Part shown: positions 48,209 to 61,084 of the stretch, one piece after another
Layout: every line of letters begins with the position of its first letter
Position numbering within the stretch: the stretch's first letter is position 1
Source: Euonymus europaeus
Lineage: Eukaryota; Streptophyta; Magnoliopsida; Celastrales; Celastraceae
DNA length: 64,000 nucleotides
Assembly (NCBI GenBank): GCA_963580455.1
Contig: OY756963.1
Coordinates: forward strand, 22,153,555 to 22,217,554
Direction of reading: 5' to 3'
Program-made: the position numbers and the translations under genes
The notes under the pieces: model-generated
Databases searched by the model: none
What the model saw: the letters and a program-made list of their open reading frames with translations, nothing else
What the model was told of the DNA's origin: nothing

Positions 48209-48610
48209 AAAATCATGATTTTGCGACTAATTTAGCCACGGAAAAAGTTACTTTTTTCGTCGCTAATTTGTTTTGCGACGGATTTTGAAGCGGACAACTA
48301 TTCCGTCGCCAAAACACCCGTTGCTAATTTTTGCAACGGATTTTGCGACGACCATTTTGCGACGGAATTAGATGCGGAATTTGTGACAAATTATTTGCGA
48401 CGGAATAAATGAGCGACGGAGTTAGCGACGGACAATCCGTTGGTAAATCAATATTTTTTTAAAAAAAATTGCTGTTTTGCGACGGACATTCCGTTGCTGA
48501 ATCAACAAATTAAAAAACTTCTTATTTTGCGACGGAATATTCCGTCGCTAATTCAATTTTGGCTTTTTTAAAAAATTAGAAGTTTGCGACGGATTTGCCG
48601 TCGCAAATAA
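48209..48610. repeat. CACTA subterminal repeats, left
   Basis: More than ten copies of TTTGCGACGGA-like words and their complements, some paired as short palindromes (GCGACGGAATATTCCGTCGC). Confidence 0.9.
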
Positions 48611-48873
48611 CTAAAATATTGAAAAATGCAGAATTTAAATTCTATATTATTTAACCTTTTTATGCTGAATTAATATTTAAATATTGAAATTACATTTTAA
48701 TTGTTTGGATAAAATTTCACATATGAACAATATTACTTACTGGGAACATAAATTAGAAGCATTAAAATAGTTATCTAAAAATTAAAAGCATTCAAAGTAT
48801 TTGATAATGACATAATAAAATGCCTCTTAAGTATTAAAAGTATTAAAACAGTACTCAAAAGTATTAAAACAGT

Positions 48874-51453
48874 CTACTCATTCTCGGAATACTCATCAGA
48901 ACTGTCGAGTTCATTGTTGTTGATATTATCAACAAAGGCTGGCGACGGTGTCACTGATGGAGGGAAGATCCGGTGCATATGTTGTTGTTGCTGTTGCTGC
49001 ATCTGCTGCATCTGATGCTGCATAAATAATTGCATCTGGTGTTGGAAGTGCACCTGCATTTGCTCCTGCATCCGAAACATCTGCTCCTGTGTTTGTTGTT
49101 GTTGCATTTCTCGATTCTCCACCAACTGCCGCTGCAAATCTGCTACCTTATCAATTAACTCAGAGTTCATCCGAGCCACACGCTCCTCTATTTCTTGCTG
49201 TAACTCCCTTTCATTTCGAAATTCATAGTGCGCCCTAGCTGCAGATGGACAATGTAAGCGACGTCCCTCGGAGCCAAGTCCGTACAAACGACCCTTTTTA
49301 CTCATCCCGCCTACTGCCTCAAAAAAAATATTATTATTGTCTGGCGTCGATGATTGGCTGGTTGCGAGTTCTTTAAGTTCATAAAATTTTGCCTGTTTCA
49401 AAAGTAAAAATAATTAAATCATTATAATTATACAAAAATAAGTTAAGAATATAATAAGTAAATTTGAGACGCTGTTTTCCTGAGTCAAAACATAACATGT
49501 GATTATAAATGTATGGTTGCTAGTAGAATGTTGCTTGGAACATCCTAATACTACATAAAGATACAATAACACTTAAGATCCATGCATATATGTATTCTTG
49601 TATGTTAAATACTGATTCAGGGCATATATAAAGCTGGAGAAAATTGAAATTGGTAACAAATGAATATAAAGCCATAGACAGATAAAAAGAGAATCAGTCC
49701 AATTAAAAATACTGCATATTGACAATTAATACACCAGAAGCAGCATATCTTCATATTTCCAGTAAAACCAAGAATTAGTTCCAAACTCAATTAAAAAGAG
49801 AAAAAGAGAATCCATCCAATTAAAAATACTGCATTTTGACAATTAATACACCAGAAGCAACATATCTTCATATTTCCAGTAAAACCAAGAATTAGTTCCA
49901 AACTCAAATTTAATTGAGAAAAACTGCTTACTATCCAACATACATGTGAATACTGATAGCTAACAAGAAGATGCACATGAAAGCAAAGTAAAGAATGGAG
50001 TGAACTAGTGTCTGTGCCTGGAAAGAGGCTTCTCACTTTGCATATACAATCAAAGTCAGGCAAGGTGCTGTTCTACACAACTTTCTCAGTAAATAAAGCT
50101 AGCTACCAAGATTGGCCATTTAAAGTAAATAAAACTAGCTAGGAGAAAGAGAAGCAAGGACATGCACTACCTAGACATCTGTAAAGTATGAGCAAAAAAA
50201 ATGTGACCGACCTTTTTTTAGTTCATTGAATAATGGTACCTAAATTTGGTACTTACAGCTAATTCAGCTGAACGAGAATCAACAAATTCTCCCGTCTCTT
50301 TTCGTTGATGAGTGAGTAGAAATAGCTCGAAATCGTCGAGTGATCGCCCCTCTTTTTCTTCCTACAAAGTTAATTGAAAAGCCAAGTTAGTTCCAATTAA
50401 ATTCACGTAAACAATTAAAAAATCAAACTTTATAAATTTTAAGATTTGACCTTTCTCTTACGAATTTCTGTGGTGGGAATAGAGCCCCCAATATGAACAC
50501 TACCTCCCGTCGATGATGATCGATTCATTTTTCCCTTTTCTCTTCTTATCTTGTACTTCTCAGTCTCCCAATATTTATCAAGCTCATCCCTCACATTTTC
50601 AGGGATCCATTTTCCTTTATCCTCACCACTACGTACCCTCTGCATGATGCCTCGCATCAAAGCAGCACTCTTTGAACTCCATTCTTTTCTAATCACAAAA
50701 TCATCAGAAGCTTCCCACTTATACAACTTCTACAAAGTTTTAACAACCCAACACTTCCTAAATCAGCACCATATATACACAAACAATTATACAATTCCAG
50801 TAAATATTAAAAGTTACCTTGAACTCTTGAAAATAATAACTTCTCTGAGCCTCATCCATAGCTGTCCATTCAGCGAAGGGTTTCTCGAACTTACTCTTAA
50901 TTATCATGGATATCTTCCTATGTACAGTACTTGGTTGGAATCTAGAAAATAAAAGAAAGTAGTGCTTAAAGAAATGGAAAGTGTACTTACTTGGCTTGTT
51001 AGTAAAGAAGATTAAAAAAAAAAAGAGAAAGATGTACTGTAATTAAAGAAAAAATAAAGCATTTTGCTGGAAATGGAAATATATTTTAAATTTTAATTAA
51101 AGAAGATTAAAAAAAAAGAAATGGAAAGTGTACTTACCCCGCACCAAGATGTGCTCGTATCAAAATCCGAGTATCTAATGATGAGCTACTTGCATGTTCT
51201 GGAGCAGATTGAGGTTGTGTGGTTGGAATTGATGGACTAGTGGGTGGGGCAGCAGGTTGTGTGTTTGGAATTGATGGACTAACGGGTAAGATGGAGATTG
51301 TTGTGAGGTGAATAGATTATCCTCCAAATTATAGTTCAGTATCCTAGAGTTGACAGATGATGGGGATTGGGTACTAGAACTTCCCCTGCGACCTCTACCT
51401 CGACCGGATGGTGCACGACCATGACCACTAAAGTGATGACTATCCATCAGCAA
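48874..51453 (-). pseudogene. TnpA-like (En/Spm second) gene of the CACTA element
   Basis: Accessory DNA-binding protein of CACTA elements (plant transposase family Ptta/En/Spm). Exons read as 51138-51453, 50818-50941, 50451-50729, 50257-50361 and 48874-49392. Typical stretches are DTRILIRAHLGAG, FEKPFAEWTAMDEAQRSYYF, EWSSKSAALMRGIMQRVRSG, DDFELFLLTHQRKETGEFVD and a C-terminal Gln/Met-rich coiled coil (49170-48980). The first exon is broken: a one-base indel near 51290 puts the N-terminal Gly/Arg-rich part (GRAPSGRGRGRRGSS) out of frame with the rest, which otherwise hits a stop at 51175. The other exons join cleanly. Confidence 0.75.
49684..49917. repeat. Tandem duplication, 117-bp unit, two copies
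   Basis: AAAAAGAGAATC at 49684 and again at 49801, with over 90 percent identity by eye. It lies in an intron of the TnpA-like gene. Confidence 0.9.
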
Positions 51454-52617
51454 TATTCAGATTCTAAATACCATCATTACCAAAATTCAAGCATCTCCAA
51501 AAATCTTCATGAGCACTAGCAACACGCCACTGCCTACAAACCATGGCATCATAATTAAGAACCATGCAGAGTGAGAGAGTGAGAGGAGATTGGTTAATAC
51601 CCAAAGAATCAATGAAGGTCATATCCCAATTTCACAAACAATATTGTCAATCTCAAAAACATGAAATTTCAAGGTCAAAATAACCAAAAAAGATTAAATG
51701 TAGAGGACACCCTTTGCAAGACTGCCTAATGGTCCTCTGGTTTTGTCTCAATGGGAGTATGTATGGATTGGCTTTCACTCATGTTGGTTATTTCTAAAAT
51801 GGTTAGAGCATAATGCGATTTTGAGAGATGTAACCCTTCGTTTGTGGTGGTGACCTCAATGCCAAAAAAAGTGGTGGAGTGGTCCTATGCCCTTCATTGC
51901 AGACTTCGTACCAAGTAAATTAATGAAGGAATCAACAAGTTGTGGGCTTGGTTCTATAAGAAGCATGTCATGAAGTAATATCAATGATTCAATTGTCATA
52001 TGAAACACAAATAAAGAGGGATCGGCCAAACTGCATATAAATCCAAAGTTTAATACAAAAGTACAAAATCTATCAAACCAAGTTTAATACACATTTACAG
52101 TAACACATCAGTAACTAGTAAAACTACTTCTAAAAATACGATTTATAGATGGCACATTCTACAATCAGAGCTTGAGTTCAATTATGGTACCTTGATAATG
52201 CTTTGTTAAAGCCCCTGACTCCAAGCAAAGAAATAGTGTTGCCTACTATATATATGCATTACAGAAGACCCAAAACTATAAATTTATCGCCAGAGATTTC
52301 AACGATGGAGGAGTAGAAACACATACCTCATAAAACTCGAAGAGAAGATAAACCCTAAAAAGATGCAAAGATTAAACATAGAAAGTCACTTTTCAGCAAA
52401 GATTAAACATAGAAAGTGAAGAACAAGAGCAAAGATGCCAACGAAACACATACCTGCCTCTGCTTGTCTCAGGTTCTGCCCTTCTCGCTGGGTCTCGCCC
52501 TAATTTTGTCCCTGGCTTTCGAAATAACGAAAAGGGTATACGAAATAGCTGAAATTCATTTGAAATTAAAAAATCCCTCCTTCTCAAAAACGTGTCCCTC
52601 CCTTTTTTTTAAGTTAC

Positions 52618-52779
52618 AAAAATAACAACTTAAACTTTGTTTCAGTCATTATAACAATACAGTACATATTAATATAAAAATATTAATACAAACTTAACAA
52701 AAATAACAAATTAAACTTTGTTTCATTCATTATAACAATACAGTACATATTAATATAAAAATATTAATACAAACTTAAC
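52618..52779. repeat. Tandem duplication, 81-bp unit, two copies
   Basis: AATAACAACTTAAACTTTGT at 52621 recurs as AATAACAAATTAAACTTTGT at 52702. The proximal end abuts the stop codon of the TNP2-like gene (52779-52781). Confidence 0.92.
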
Positions 52780-54898
52780 TAATCATCTTCAGTCTCTTCA
52801 TTTGTATCAGAATCAAAAGATTCTGAGTCTTCTTCATCATCTTCCTCATCTGTCTCTTCTACATTCATTTGTCTTGTAGAATATTCGTGAACCTCCTCGG
52901 GTTGAGCCTCATTATCGACAAGGGACTCTATTTGGTCAATATCATCTCGAACTAGCTCTACTAGAACTTCATCCTCTTGGAAGGCATCATCTGACTGCTT
53001 GTCATTATCAGTATTTCTGGCCTGGCTTTTGTCTTAATCACAACCCACCAATCTTGTCGATCGCGTATCCCTTCCGGATAAGGAGCATAGTATACTTGCT
53101 CTGCTTGTTGTGCAATTATAAATGGATCATACTTTTTGTACCTTCCCCTACGTTTAACCTCAATAATCCCATGATGTCTATTAATTCGTGTACCCCGATT
53201 AGGAGTTTGATCAAACCAATCGCAATTGAAAAGAACAATTTTCTTCATCGGTTGCCCTGGAAATTCTAATTGAATAATCTCCTGCAGCACTCCATAGTAG
53301 TCATACTCTGATTGTCCATAATCAATTCCACGTAAGCATACGCCACTGTTAATTGCCAGCTTTCCCTCGCTCCATGCAACTGTGTCAAATTTATATCCAT
53401 TGACACGAAATGTATGCCAAGTCTCAACCCTTCGCAATGGCCCCAATGAAACATTTTGTATGAGTTCATCGTTTATCATGTGTCGTGCGTCATGAACCTA
53501 AAAAAATGTATTATAATCACCTAAAATATAAAAAATAAGATAATTGAATAACATTAACGATACTTACATAGTCTCTAAACCACTCCGTAAATGCTATCTC
53601 AATCTGATAATCGACTTCCTCATCAGTCAATGTAGGTGTAAACGCTCGAACATAATCTGTAAACAAGCTGCATTGCAATGTAATTTATATAAGTTCATAA
53701 ATAATTTAATGACATCTATTAGTGTACATTACATAGTATAATAAATATCTTACTTTATATAAGGTTGGACAATGTCACAATTTAAAAAAATATACAATGT
53801 TGCAGCATTATATTCTCTGTCCGAGAGATACCGCCAACCAGCTTCACCAGTAAGACGACCAGGTTGATTGAAGATCGATATTCTAGGAAATTGCGAGGTA
53901 AATGCATCCTCGTCATAATTTCGAGGCACTCTGGTGCGTCGAGAGCTCACATGTGGTTCAAAGTAATACGAAGCAAATGTCGATGCCTCTTCGACTATAT
54001 ATGCTTCACAAATTGATCCTTCTATCCGAGCTTTATTTTAACTTTCTTCTTTAAGGAGTGGAGAAATCTCTTTCGCCTGACCATGTCCAGTTCTTCGAGG
54101 TTTATAACGGTCTGCTTGGCAAAATTTGCACTGCCTTTCATCCACATCATCCTTATAATACAACATGCAACCATTAACACAACAATCAATTCGATTATAC
54201 CCAAGTCCGAGTTTGGAGACCAACTTTTTGGATTGATAGAAATCAGCAGGCATCCTATTTTCAGCTGGCATCACCTCTTTCATAAGCTGAGCAACCTCAT
54301 CAAAACAACCCTGAGGCATATTATAGTCAGATTTAATGTTTAAAAGCCTCATTGAAGCTGACAACTCCGAATGTGACTCACATCCATCATACAGTGGTGC
54401 TTGGGCAGCAGACAACATCTCAAAAAAACTTTGTGCTTCAGGATTAGGAGGTTCATTCACAAATTGTTGGTTATAATTATCTTCTTGCAGCAGCTCAGCC
54501 CCAACCTCTGGTCCCGCAGCATCTATTACCATCTGCTCGTATACATTGAAATTATCCCTATTAGCGCCTTCTCCATAATAATTTCTTGCATCTGTTGGTT
54601 CATTATCAACGTATGGAGTAATTTCAGGCATCTCTTCACCATGAGCTGTCCAATAATAGTATCCATCTTGAAAACCTTTTCTGCATAAATGCACTCTAAC
54701 TTCCTGCAAATCAAGAAACTTTCTGCATTTGCACCGACTACATGGACATCTTATTGTTCCTGTATTCTGAAATTGAGTATTATTTTCAGATGCAAAAGCT
54801 ATAAATTCCTCAAGCCCATTCAAGAACTCTTGTGTAATTCCTACTCGATTTGGTCCCACTCGATTATACATCCATAAACGATACTCAGGTACATCCAT
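52779..54898 (-). pseudogene. TNP2-like CACTA transposase, catalytic core deleted
   Basis: Starts at 54898 (MDVPEYRLWMYNR) with the transposase-associated domain (CPCSRCKCRKF, HLCRKGF, YYYWTAHGE). It enters the Transposase_21 region (LGLGYNRIDCCVNGCMLYYK, CKFC). At about 54030-54040 the frame jumps directly to KARIEGSICEAYIVEEASTF, which belongs near the C-terminal side. The DDE core and the domain after it, about 1.2 kb, are gone. Downstream are DNRQPGR-like FNQPGRLTGEAG and the DUF4216-type part (WHTFRVNGYKFDTVAW, NCDWFDQTPNRGTRI). A 5-bp tandem duplication (GCCAG on the coding strand, 53017-53026) shifts the last 80 or so codons, whose acidic EETDEEDDEEDSESF tail ends at 52779. Confidence 0.85.
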
Positions 54899-54947
54899 TA
54901 TATTAAAATAACCTACATAAATTGATTTGAAATAAAACAATCAACAT

Positions 54948-55500
54948 AAAAATAATACTAAAAATCACCAATAAATAATTCAACTGTTGTCATTATATTA
55001 ATATTACTAATTAGTTTGGTTAAAAAAAACTACTACTACACATGCTTTAAAATTTCTTAACAACTACGAATAGCTCCTCTTTTATAACCTAAAACATTTT
55101 ATTTACTAAAAAAACGAATAACACAAAAAACAAAAAAAATAACACTAAAATTCACCAATAATTCCTTCACTGTTGTCATTATATAAATTTAACTAGTTAG
55201 TTTAGATAAAAATAAAACTACAACTACACATGCTTTAAAACTTAATCTGGAGCAACCACTACTTCTAGCTTCTCCTCTATAACCTAAAATATTTTATTTA
55301 CTAAAAAAAAAGTAAATAACAGAATAAAAAAAATAACACTAAAATTAACCAATAAATCTCCCACTCTTGTCATTAAATTAATAATAATATTTAGTTTAGT
55401 TCATAAAAAAAACTACTACACAAGCTTTAAAATTTCTTTTGGAACAACCACTACTTCTACTCCTATAAAACCTAAAACAAATTATTTACCAAAAAACTGC
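54948..55500. repeat. Three imperfect tandem repeats of about 190 bp
   Basis: Copies starting near 54948, 55138 and 55331 share the order: (A)ACTAAAATTCACCAATAA, TGTTGTCATTATAT, TTAGTTTAG, ACTACTACACATGCTTTAAA and CCTAAAACATTTTATTTAC. They lie upstream of the TNP2-like gene within the CACTA element. Confidence 0.8.
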
Positions 55501-55849
55501 ATAACAAATAAATAATGACAATAATAAATAAATTGATGCATATTAATTAACACAAATATGTGGTTATGATTGATGAACTTACATGGATTAAGATGATGAA
55601 TTTAGAAAATTCAAAACATATTATTTATTAAAAATATATAATAATTAAATCATGACAATAACAAAAAAAAAATATTACCGATTAACACTGAAGAATATGG
55701 ATAGAAATGATCCGCTTCGTTTGAGATGGATTTCGGATGTGCAACGACCCAGATATGGATTTTCGATTCGGACACTGTTTGCTGTCGAAGGGCGAGTTCT
55801 GGCTTTCTTCACAATAAGAGGATGAAGTGTCGGTGAAATGTATTAAAAT

Positions 55850-56230
55850 GTAATTTAGCGACGGATTTAGCGACGGAATTTTTCCGTCACTATATTTTGC
55901 GACGGATTTTGAGACGGACAAAGCACTAGTCAAGATTCAGTCAAAAAGTGGGCGAAAATTTCAAAATTTTTGTGACGGATTATATGTCCGTCTCTAAATG
56001 TTATGCAAGAGCGTGACCGTCAAAGCAATTTGCGACGGAATTGAGACGGAAAATTTTAGCCACGGATTTTCCCGTCGCAAATTCCGTGTCAAAGTTTGCA
56101 AAAAATTCAACCAGCGTCCCATCAAAAACAGCAACGGAAATTTTTACTTTTTCCGTCGCAAATATATTATTATCGACGGATGATTTTTCAGTCGCAAAAA
56201 TCCGTCGCTAAAGGACCTTTTTCTTGTAGT
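55850..56230. repeat. CACTA subterminal repeats, right
   Basis: Dense GCGACGGA / TCCGTCGC words in both orientations, matching the left subterminal region. Confidence 0.9.
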
Positions 56231-56231
56231 G

Positions 56232-59200
56232 TAATAAAATGAAGGATCGACCACAATGATCTACTCGATCCACATGAACGACTTAATTCAAACTTCAAGC
56301 ATAATAAGTTAATCACAAAAACTATCAACACAATATTACTCATGGTACCCTCAAGAGGAAAATTATATCTCATAGAAGAATAAGAAAGATGAATTAAGCA
56401 CACCTTGTTGAACCCAAAAAACTCAAAACAAGCAGTGAGTTTTCTCTTTATTCATCACTAGCAGCTCTATGGCTCTCCACGTCTCTACCAATCTTTAGAG
56501 GAGAGTAGGATACCAACCTTTCATAAATGGAGGAGGGTATCTCAACAGGAGCTATAAATGTAGTTCTAACATTGGCCCTTGTATTGTGCGAGTAGAAACT
56601 GTATGCAATAGTGGGGCCCAAAGTCTAGTAGCGTACAAGTGATCACTTCCATCAAAACAAAAATAGTTTCACTCTAAACGATATATGGAGCAAGAGCCTC
56701 TCCCCAAATTATTTTCTGCGGCATGGCCTTGACACGTATCTGCCATGTGTTTTGTCAAGGCTCGTTTACACTGTTATTTGGATCTCCAAGAACAACGCGT
56801 GTCTTTCTCTTTGTCTATGTCAGAATCCTCGCATGTAAAACACTCGGACGTTTACGTTGGACCGAGCGGATTTCTCTTGTGTTTCTGTTTTAAAATTTCC
56901 ATTATATTATTTTTGTCTGCACCAACATCGTTCATGTAAAATCGTGAATCTTGGAAATATATATATATAAGATCGTGTCATTCGTGTGAGCTGATCTCAA
57001 TATTTGAAATAACTTTGGAAAAAAAAAACATTGTTGTTGTCCTGCTTTGGTTGATCGAACGGTGGAGAGGCGGTTATCAGGTGCGGCTGTCATACCAATT
57101 CCAAACCAATAAGCCAGCCATTCACACTTGCAATTCCAAATGCAACTTTCATATCACGGATATATATATATACACATTCATGCACTCCTTTGCTTCCTTA
57201 CCTCTGCCTGTATGAATTATGATTGAGAAGCAACTAAATGGAGAAATATCATAATTGTTTGTTATAACTTAAAAATTTAAAAACCCAGTTTGGCAAAGAA
57301 AAAGACACTAAACCTTAGGTCTAATGGCAACCCGAACCACAAACCTGGATATACCGAGGATTTCAAACCCATTTACATTTAAAAAAAATATTGCTTCTCT
57401 CACCGGTGGGCATCAACTATGTTATTTTATGAGGAACCAGTGACACAGGGGAAACGAAAAAAACACACATGCCTACACTATTTATTAGAAGTCAAAACCT
57501 ATAGAAGGACTATATCATGCATGCTGAGATCCCGACGAGCAAAACCGCAAGTAGCTAGTTTCCCAAATATCCCTGAAATTTTTCCCAAACATCCAGGTTG
57601 TCAGTTCCAAAATTTATAAAGAAAAGAAATGTGACTATAGCATTCACAAAAAGCTAAAGATGAAAAAAAAAAGAAAAAAGAACTAGGGTAAACATACTCC
57701 CGATAACTCTCTTTTTTTCTGACAAGTAAATCTAATTCGGACTAACATCTAATAATTAAATCAAATAATTTTTTGTTTTCTGATCTGGATTTCCAACATA
57801 TAGTGTTTGTTTGGATCAGAATATAAATTATTTTAAAGAATAATGTCTAAATATATATATAAACGCTCAAACAAACAAAAGAATAAGTATTCGGACTTAT
57901 TTATTTCAACTTGAGCATTTATTTGTATGGGGTCGGACATAATTTTGTGACAGTTACGTTGTATTTGAACATTGGGCTGTGCTTATTGCTAAAGCAAAAG
58001 AAGATAACCCGATATGGATTTCGGGTTGGGCTTGTTTTCAGGACATTGGACTTTAGCTGAGAGTTTATCCCAATACATTAAACCCAATCCAACACTGAAA
58101 TCAAAGGAAAAGTCAAGCCCAGCCTAATGATCAATCTCTCTTCCCGGCATCAGTCTGTTAAATTGTGGTGGGCAGGATATGCTATAGCCCTTTTTTGGCA
58201 TTAATTTTTTTAAAAGAAAAAAAATTGATCAAGACTTCCTCAAAGATCTTGGTGTATGGTGCTCAATCAGTTGAAGTGATTTTTAATGAGGTTCTTGCTA
58301 TGATATCATCACACTCAGTCACTCAATGAATGAGTATTGCACACTGTTAAAATATTTTTTGAATGATTATCATAGGATCTTTAAAATTACTAAAAAAATT
58401 AAAAAAAACATAGTATTCAGTCTAACATTATTTTTATTTCAAACATAAAATATATTATTTGATTCATTAAACTAGGTACTACACATTTTTTATAAAATTA
58501 GTAGCCAAAAAGTTGCTAAATGTAGTAACACACTAACATATATAAAGTAATCCCTAGCCACTCGTTAATTTTGTACATGGAGGATGAATATCCCTCTCAA
58601 TAAAAATTTCAGACTCCTAACACCAAATGAAGCAACTAACGGGTTTTTGGTTCATGTTTTGAGGGGATCGAGACGAGGCGAGAATAGGAATAACTCATTC
58701 TTTAAAAATCTTAAAGTCATCTCATCCTCATTCTTCCTTACGAAGATTGCAAAATTCAACAAAAAATATAGTATTAATTAATCTCCGCAAGAGATAATGA
58801 GTTTTGATATTTAAAAGATTATTTTACCCAAATAATAATAAGTAATTATAATCATTTAATTAATCTATACTACTATCCTTTATTTCTTTTTATGTAAAAA
58901 AAAAAGTAATATTAAAATTATGCAATTAAAATTCTAACACGCATACACACTCTTCATTTCATATCAAACATGACAATGTCGTTTTACACTCATATTTATA
59001 TTTATCCAATTGCCAACCAAAAATGCCACGTAAATTCTAAGGAGTGGCCATGAAAAGATAAAAGTTAACTCGATCAGAATAATCGTTGGCTCTAAATTCA
59101 TGATCAATCGTCAAGAGAAACCATTTCTGTTCATGGAAAGAGTGCTTTTTTACTTTCAAACTAGTAAAGGGAGGAAGCCGATAATCTCTATAGCAGTTGT

Positions 59201-59546
59201 CAGGGTCCCCCATCCCTTTGCAGATGGATAGAGATGAGAAATAAACCTGACACGCATAAGCTATAAGCCTAAAAGACTATGTAACGGATAACCCATATCT
59301 AGGAAATGCAAGCCTTTATTAAAAAAAAAAAAAAAATCAGAACTTCCAATCAGCGCAAGCCACGTTAGAGTATCTAATGATTCTCTTGTGGAAAAATAAC
59401 ACACATGTTCAACACAGACATACACACAAGCGTACTTCGCTTACTGCCATTTCTAGGTGACATTACTAGCTGTAGCTAGAGACCACAAAAACTAAACTTT
59501 CACGCATGGACTAATTATCCAAATAATTAATTACTGATGATGATGA
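56232..59546. other. Intergenic region between the CACTA element and TFL1
   Basis: AT-rich and without a recognisable gene. A MITE-like stretch begins near 57805 (TGTTTGTTTGGATCAGAATA, with inverted CTCAAACAAACAAA near 57870). A tRNA-like phrase (GGTCTAATGGCAAC...GGATTTCAAACCC, 57318-57372) may be a SINE head. Runs of A lie at about 57660 and 59322. Confidence 0.5.
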
Positions 59547-59843
59547 TTAGCGTCTTCTAGCGGCGGTTTCTCTTTGTGCATTGAAGTAAACAGCAGCAAC
59601 AGGAAGGCCAAAATCGTGTTCAGCAGCAAAAGCTCTGGTGTTGAAGTTGTTCCTTGAACTAGGTGGGTTCGCTATTGTTTGCCTGTGTTTCTGCTTGAAC
59701 AGAACAAACACAAACCTGTGGATCCCTATATTAGGCCTTGGGATTTCATAGCTCACCACTTCTCTTCCTGTTAATTAATTATAATAAGAAACAATTAATT
59801 AACCCCCAGAAAACATATTTTCACAAAGAAATATCCTCCTCCT

Positions 59844-59911
<68 letters not shown>

Positions 59912-60934
59912 AAGATTATAAATTAATTAAGGAATTACCAAATGTGGCATCTGTTGTACCTGGAATGTCGGTTACTAGCCTGTAAATTAATGGTGAGAAT
60001 TATCAACAACAATTAAACCACGATTTATATATTTAATTATATGAAATTTTAAATGCCTTTGTATGTCAAAATAGATGCACAATATTAGGTCATCATTAAA
60101 TTAATTCTCAGTACAAGGGAGAACGTCTTCACCCGCTGTAATTAAATATAAAAAACCGCAGGTTTATGTGATAATTGGTACAAAAATTTTAATAGTAGTT
60201 TTCGCAGCTAAAATCTTTGGGGCATTTTATATGAAACAATTATTTCTAGCTAGCTAGCCACTGTTATTAATTGGTAGCCAAACACACAAACAAACAGGCA
60301 ATTGAGTTTAAAATTATCATTTAGAACCCACATATCCATGGTTGATTTCGGCAAGGAAGACATGAAAAGATCTCCAATGTTTTATTTTTACATATGCTTG
60401 ATTTATGTGATATGCAGAATTAATGCATGGATCATGGCACAGCCGACAATTGATTCGAAGATCCTCTAATTGAAATGACAGTCAATCTCACTAGCTTTCA
60501 AAGTAGCTAGGGTTTTCTGATGGTTTTTATGCAATATTTCCAAAATTGCGTGAGTTCATAGGGTGTACCAGTGCAGATGCTCCCTCAAATAAGGATCACT
60601 AGGCCCAGGAACATCTGGATCAGTCATCACCTGCAACGACAAACACAAATATATATATATATATATAGTTGACAAAATAATTGTGTACTGCAATTGATGG
60701 AGAAGAAGAGCTTCTGTACTGTGCAGGCAGAAAGCATACCAGAGTAAAGAAAGATCTCATGTCACCTTCTTCAATCAGAACCCTAGGTTTTGTTGCAACA
60801 GCTGAAGGAAAAAATTCATATCCATTGCTCACCTGTCTATTGTAAGAAATATTCATTTTTATGCTTGGAATGAAAGATTCGAGAACATCTCCTATCACTC
60901 TCCCTACCATCAGAGGCTCCAAAGATCTTGCCAT
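59547..60934 (-). CDS. TFL1: TERMINAL FLOWER 1 / CENTRORADIALIS homolog
   Basis: PEBP-family floral repressor: with FD-type bZIP and 14-3-3 proteins it keeps meristems indeterminate and delays flowering. Exons 60740-60934, 60569-60630, 59939-59979, 59547-59767, i.e. 195, 62, 41 and 221 nt. The 62- and 41-nt middle exons are the hallmark of the FT/TFL1 family. 172 residues. Seen in order: [97 protein letters not shown], ending ARRR. The His of EHLHW (Tyr in FT) and the Asp of EHDFG (Gln in FT) mark it as the repressor TFL1/CEN type. Leu replaces the usual Ile after HLHW. The short introns carry microsatellites. Confidence 0.95.
59847..59909 (+). repeat. CT/TA compound microsatellite in a TFL1 intron
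   Basis: About 17 TC units run directly into about 14 TA units in the last intron, 30 bp from the acceptor-distal end. It is a likely polymorphic marker. Confidence 0.95.
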
Positions 60935-60954
60935 TTTATGTTGCTGTGTGTGTG

Positions 60955-60982
60955 TGCGAGAGAGAGAGAGAGAGAGAGAGCG
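60955..60982 (+). repeat. GA microsatellite in the TFL1 leader
   Basis: About 12 GA units, i.e. a CT-rich 5' leader on the coding strand, ending 20 bp before the ATG. Confidence 0.9.
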
Positions 60983-61072
60983 AGAGGGTTAGGGCTGATA
61001 TGCAGAGTTGAAGACAGAAACTTTTAAATTCAAGAGGATTTTTAGTATGGAAGCATAAGACCCATGTACTAT

Positions 61073-61084
61073 ACTATATATTAA
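61073..61084 (-). promoter_or_regulatory. Putative TATA box of TFL1
   Basis: On the minus strand TTAATATATAGT lies about 140 bp before the ATG, upstream of the CT-rich leader. Confidence 0.4.

Larger units (their letters stand above)
48200..56231 (-). mobile_element. CACTA (En/Spm) DNA transposon, damaged
   Basis: It starts CACTACAACAAAA and ends with the complement of CACTACAAGAAAA, flanked on both sides by TAA (48197-48199 and 56232-56234), the 3-bp duplication of CACTA elements. Subterminal regions (48200-48610 and 55850-56230) are packed with GCGACGGA and TCCGTCGC words in both orientations, the usual TnpA-binding-type repeats. Two genes lie on the minus strand in the classical order, TNP2-like first and TnpA-like second. 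Both are broken, so the copy is non-autonomous. Confidence 0.95.

Noticed and set aside
49170..49401. Host polyglutamine protein
   Set aside because: The Gln/Met-rich coiled coil is the C-terminal part of the CACTA TnpA-like gene, inside the transposon boundaries.
53054..54877. Plus-strand open frames of 60-95 codons
   Set aside because: They are antisense to the TNP2-like gene and carry no plant protein motif.
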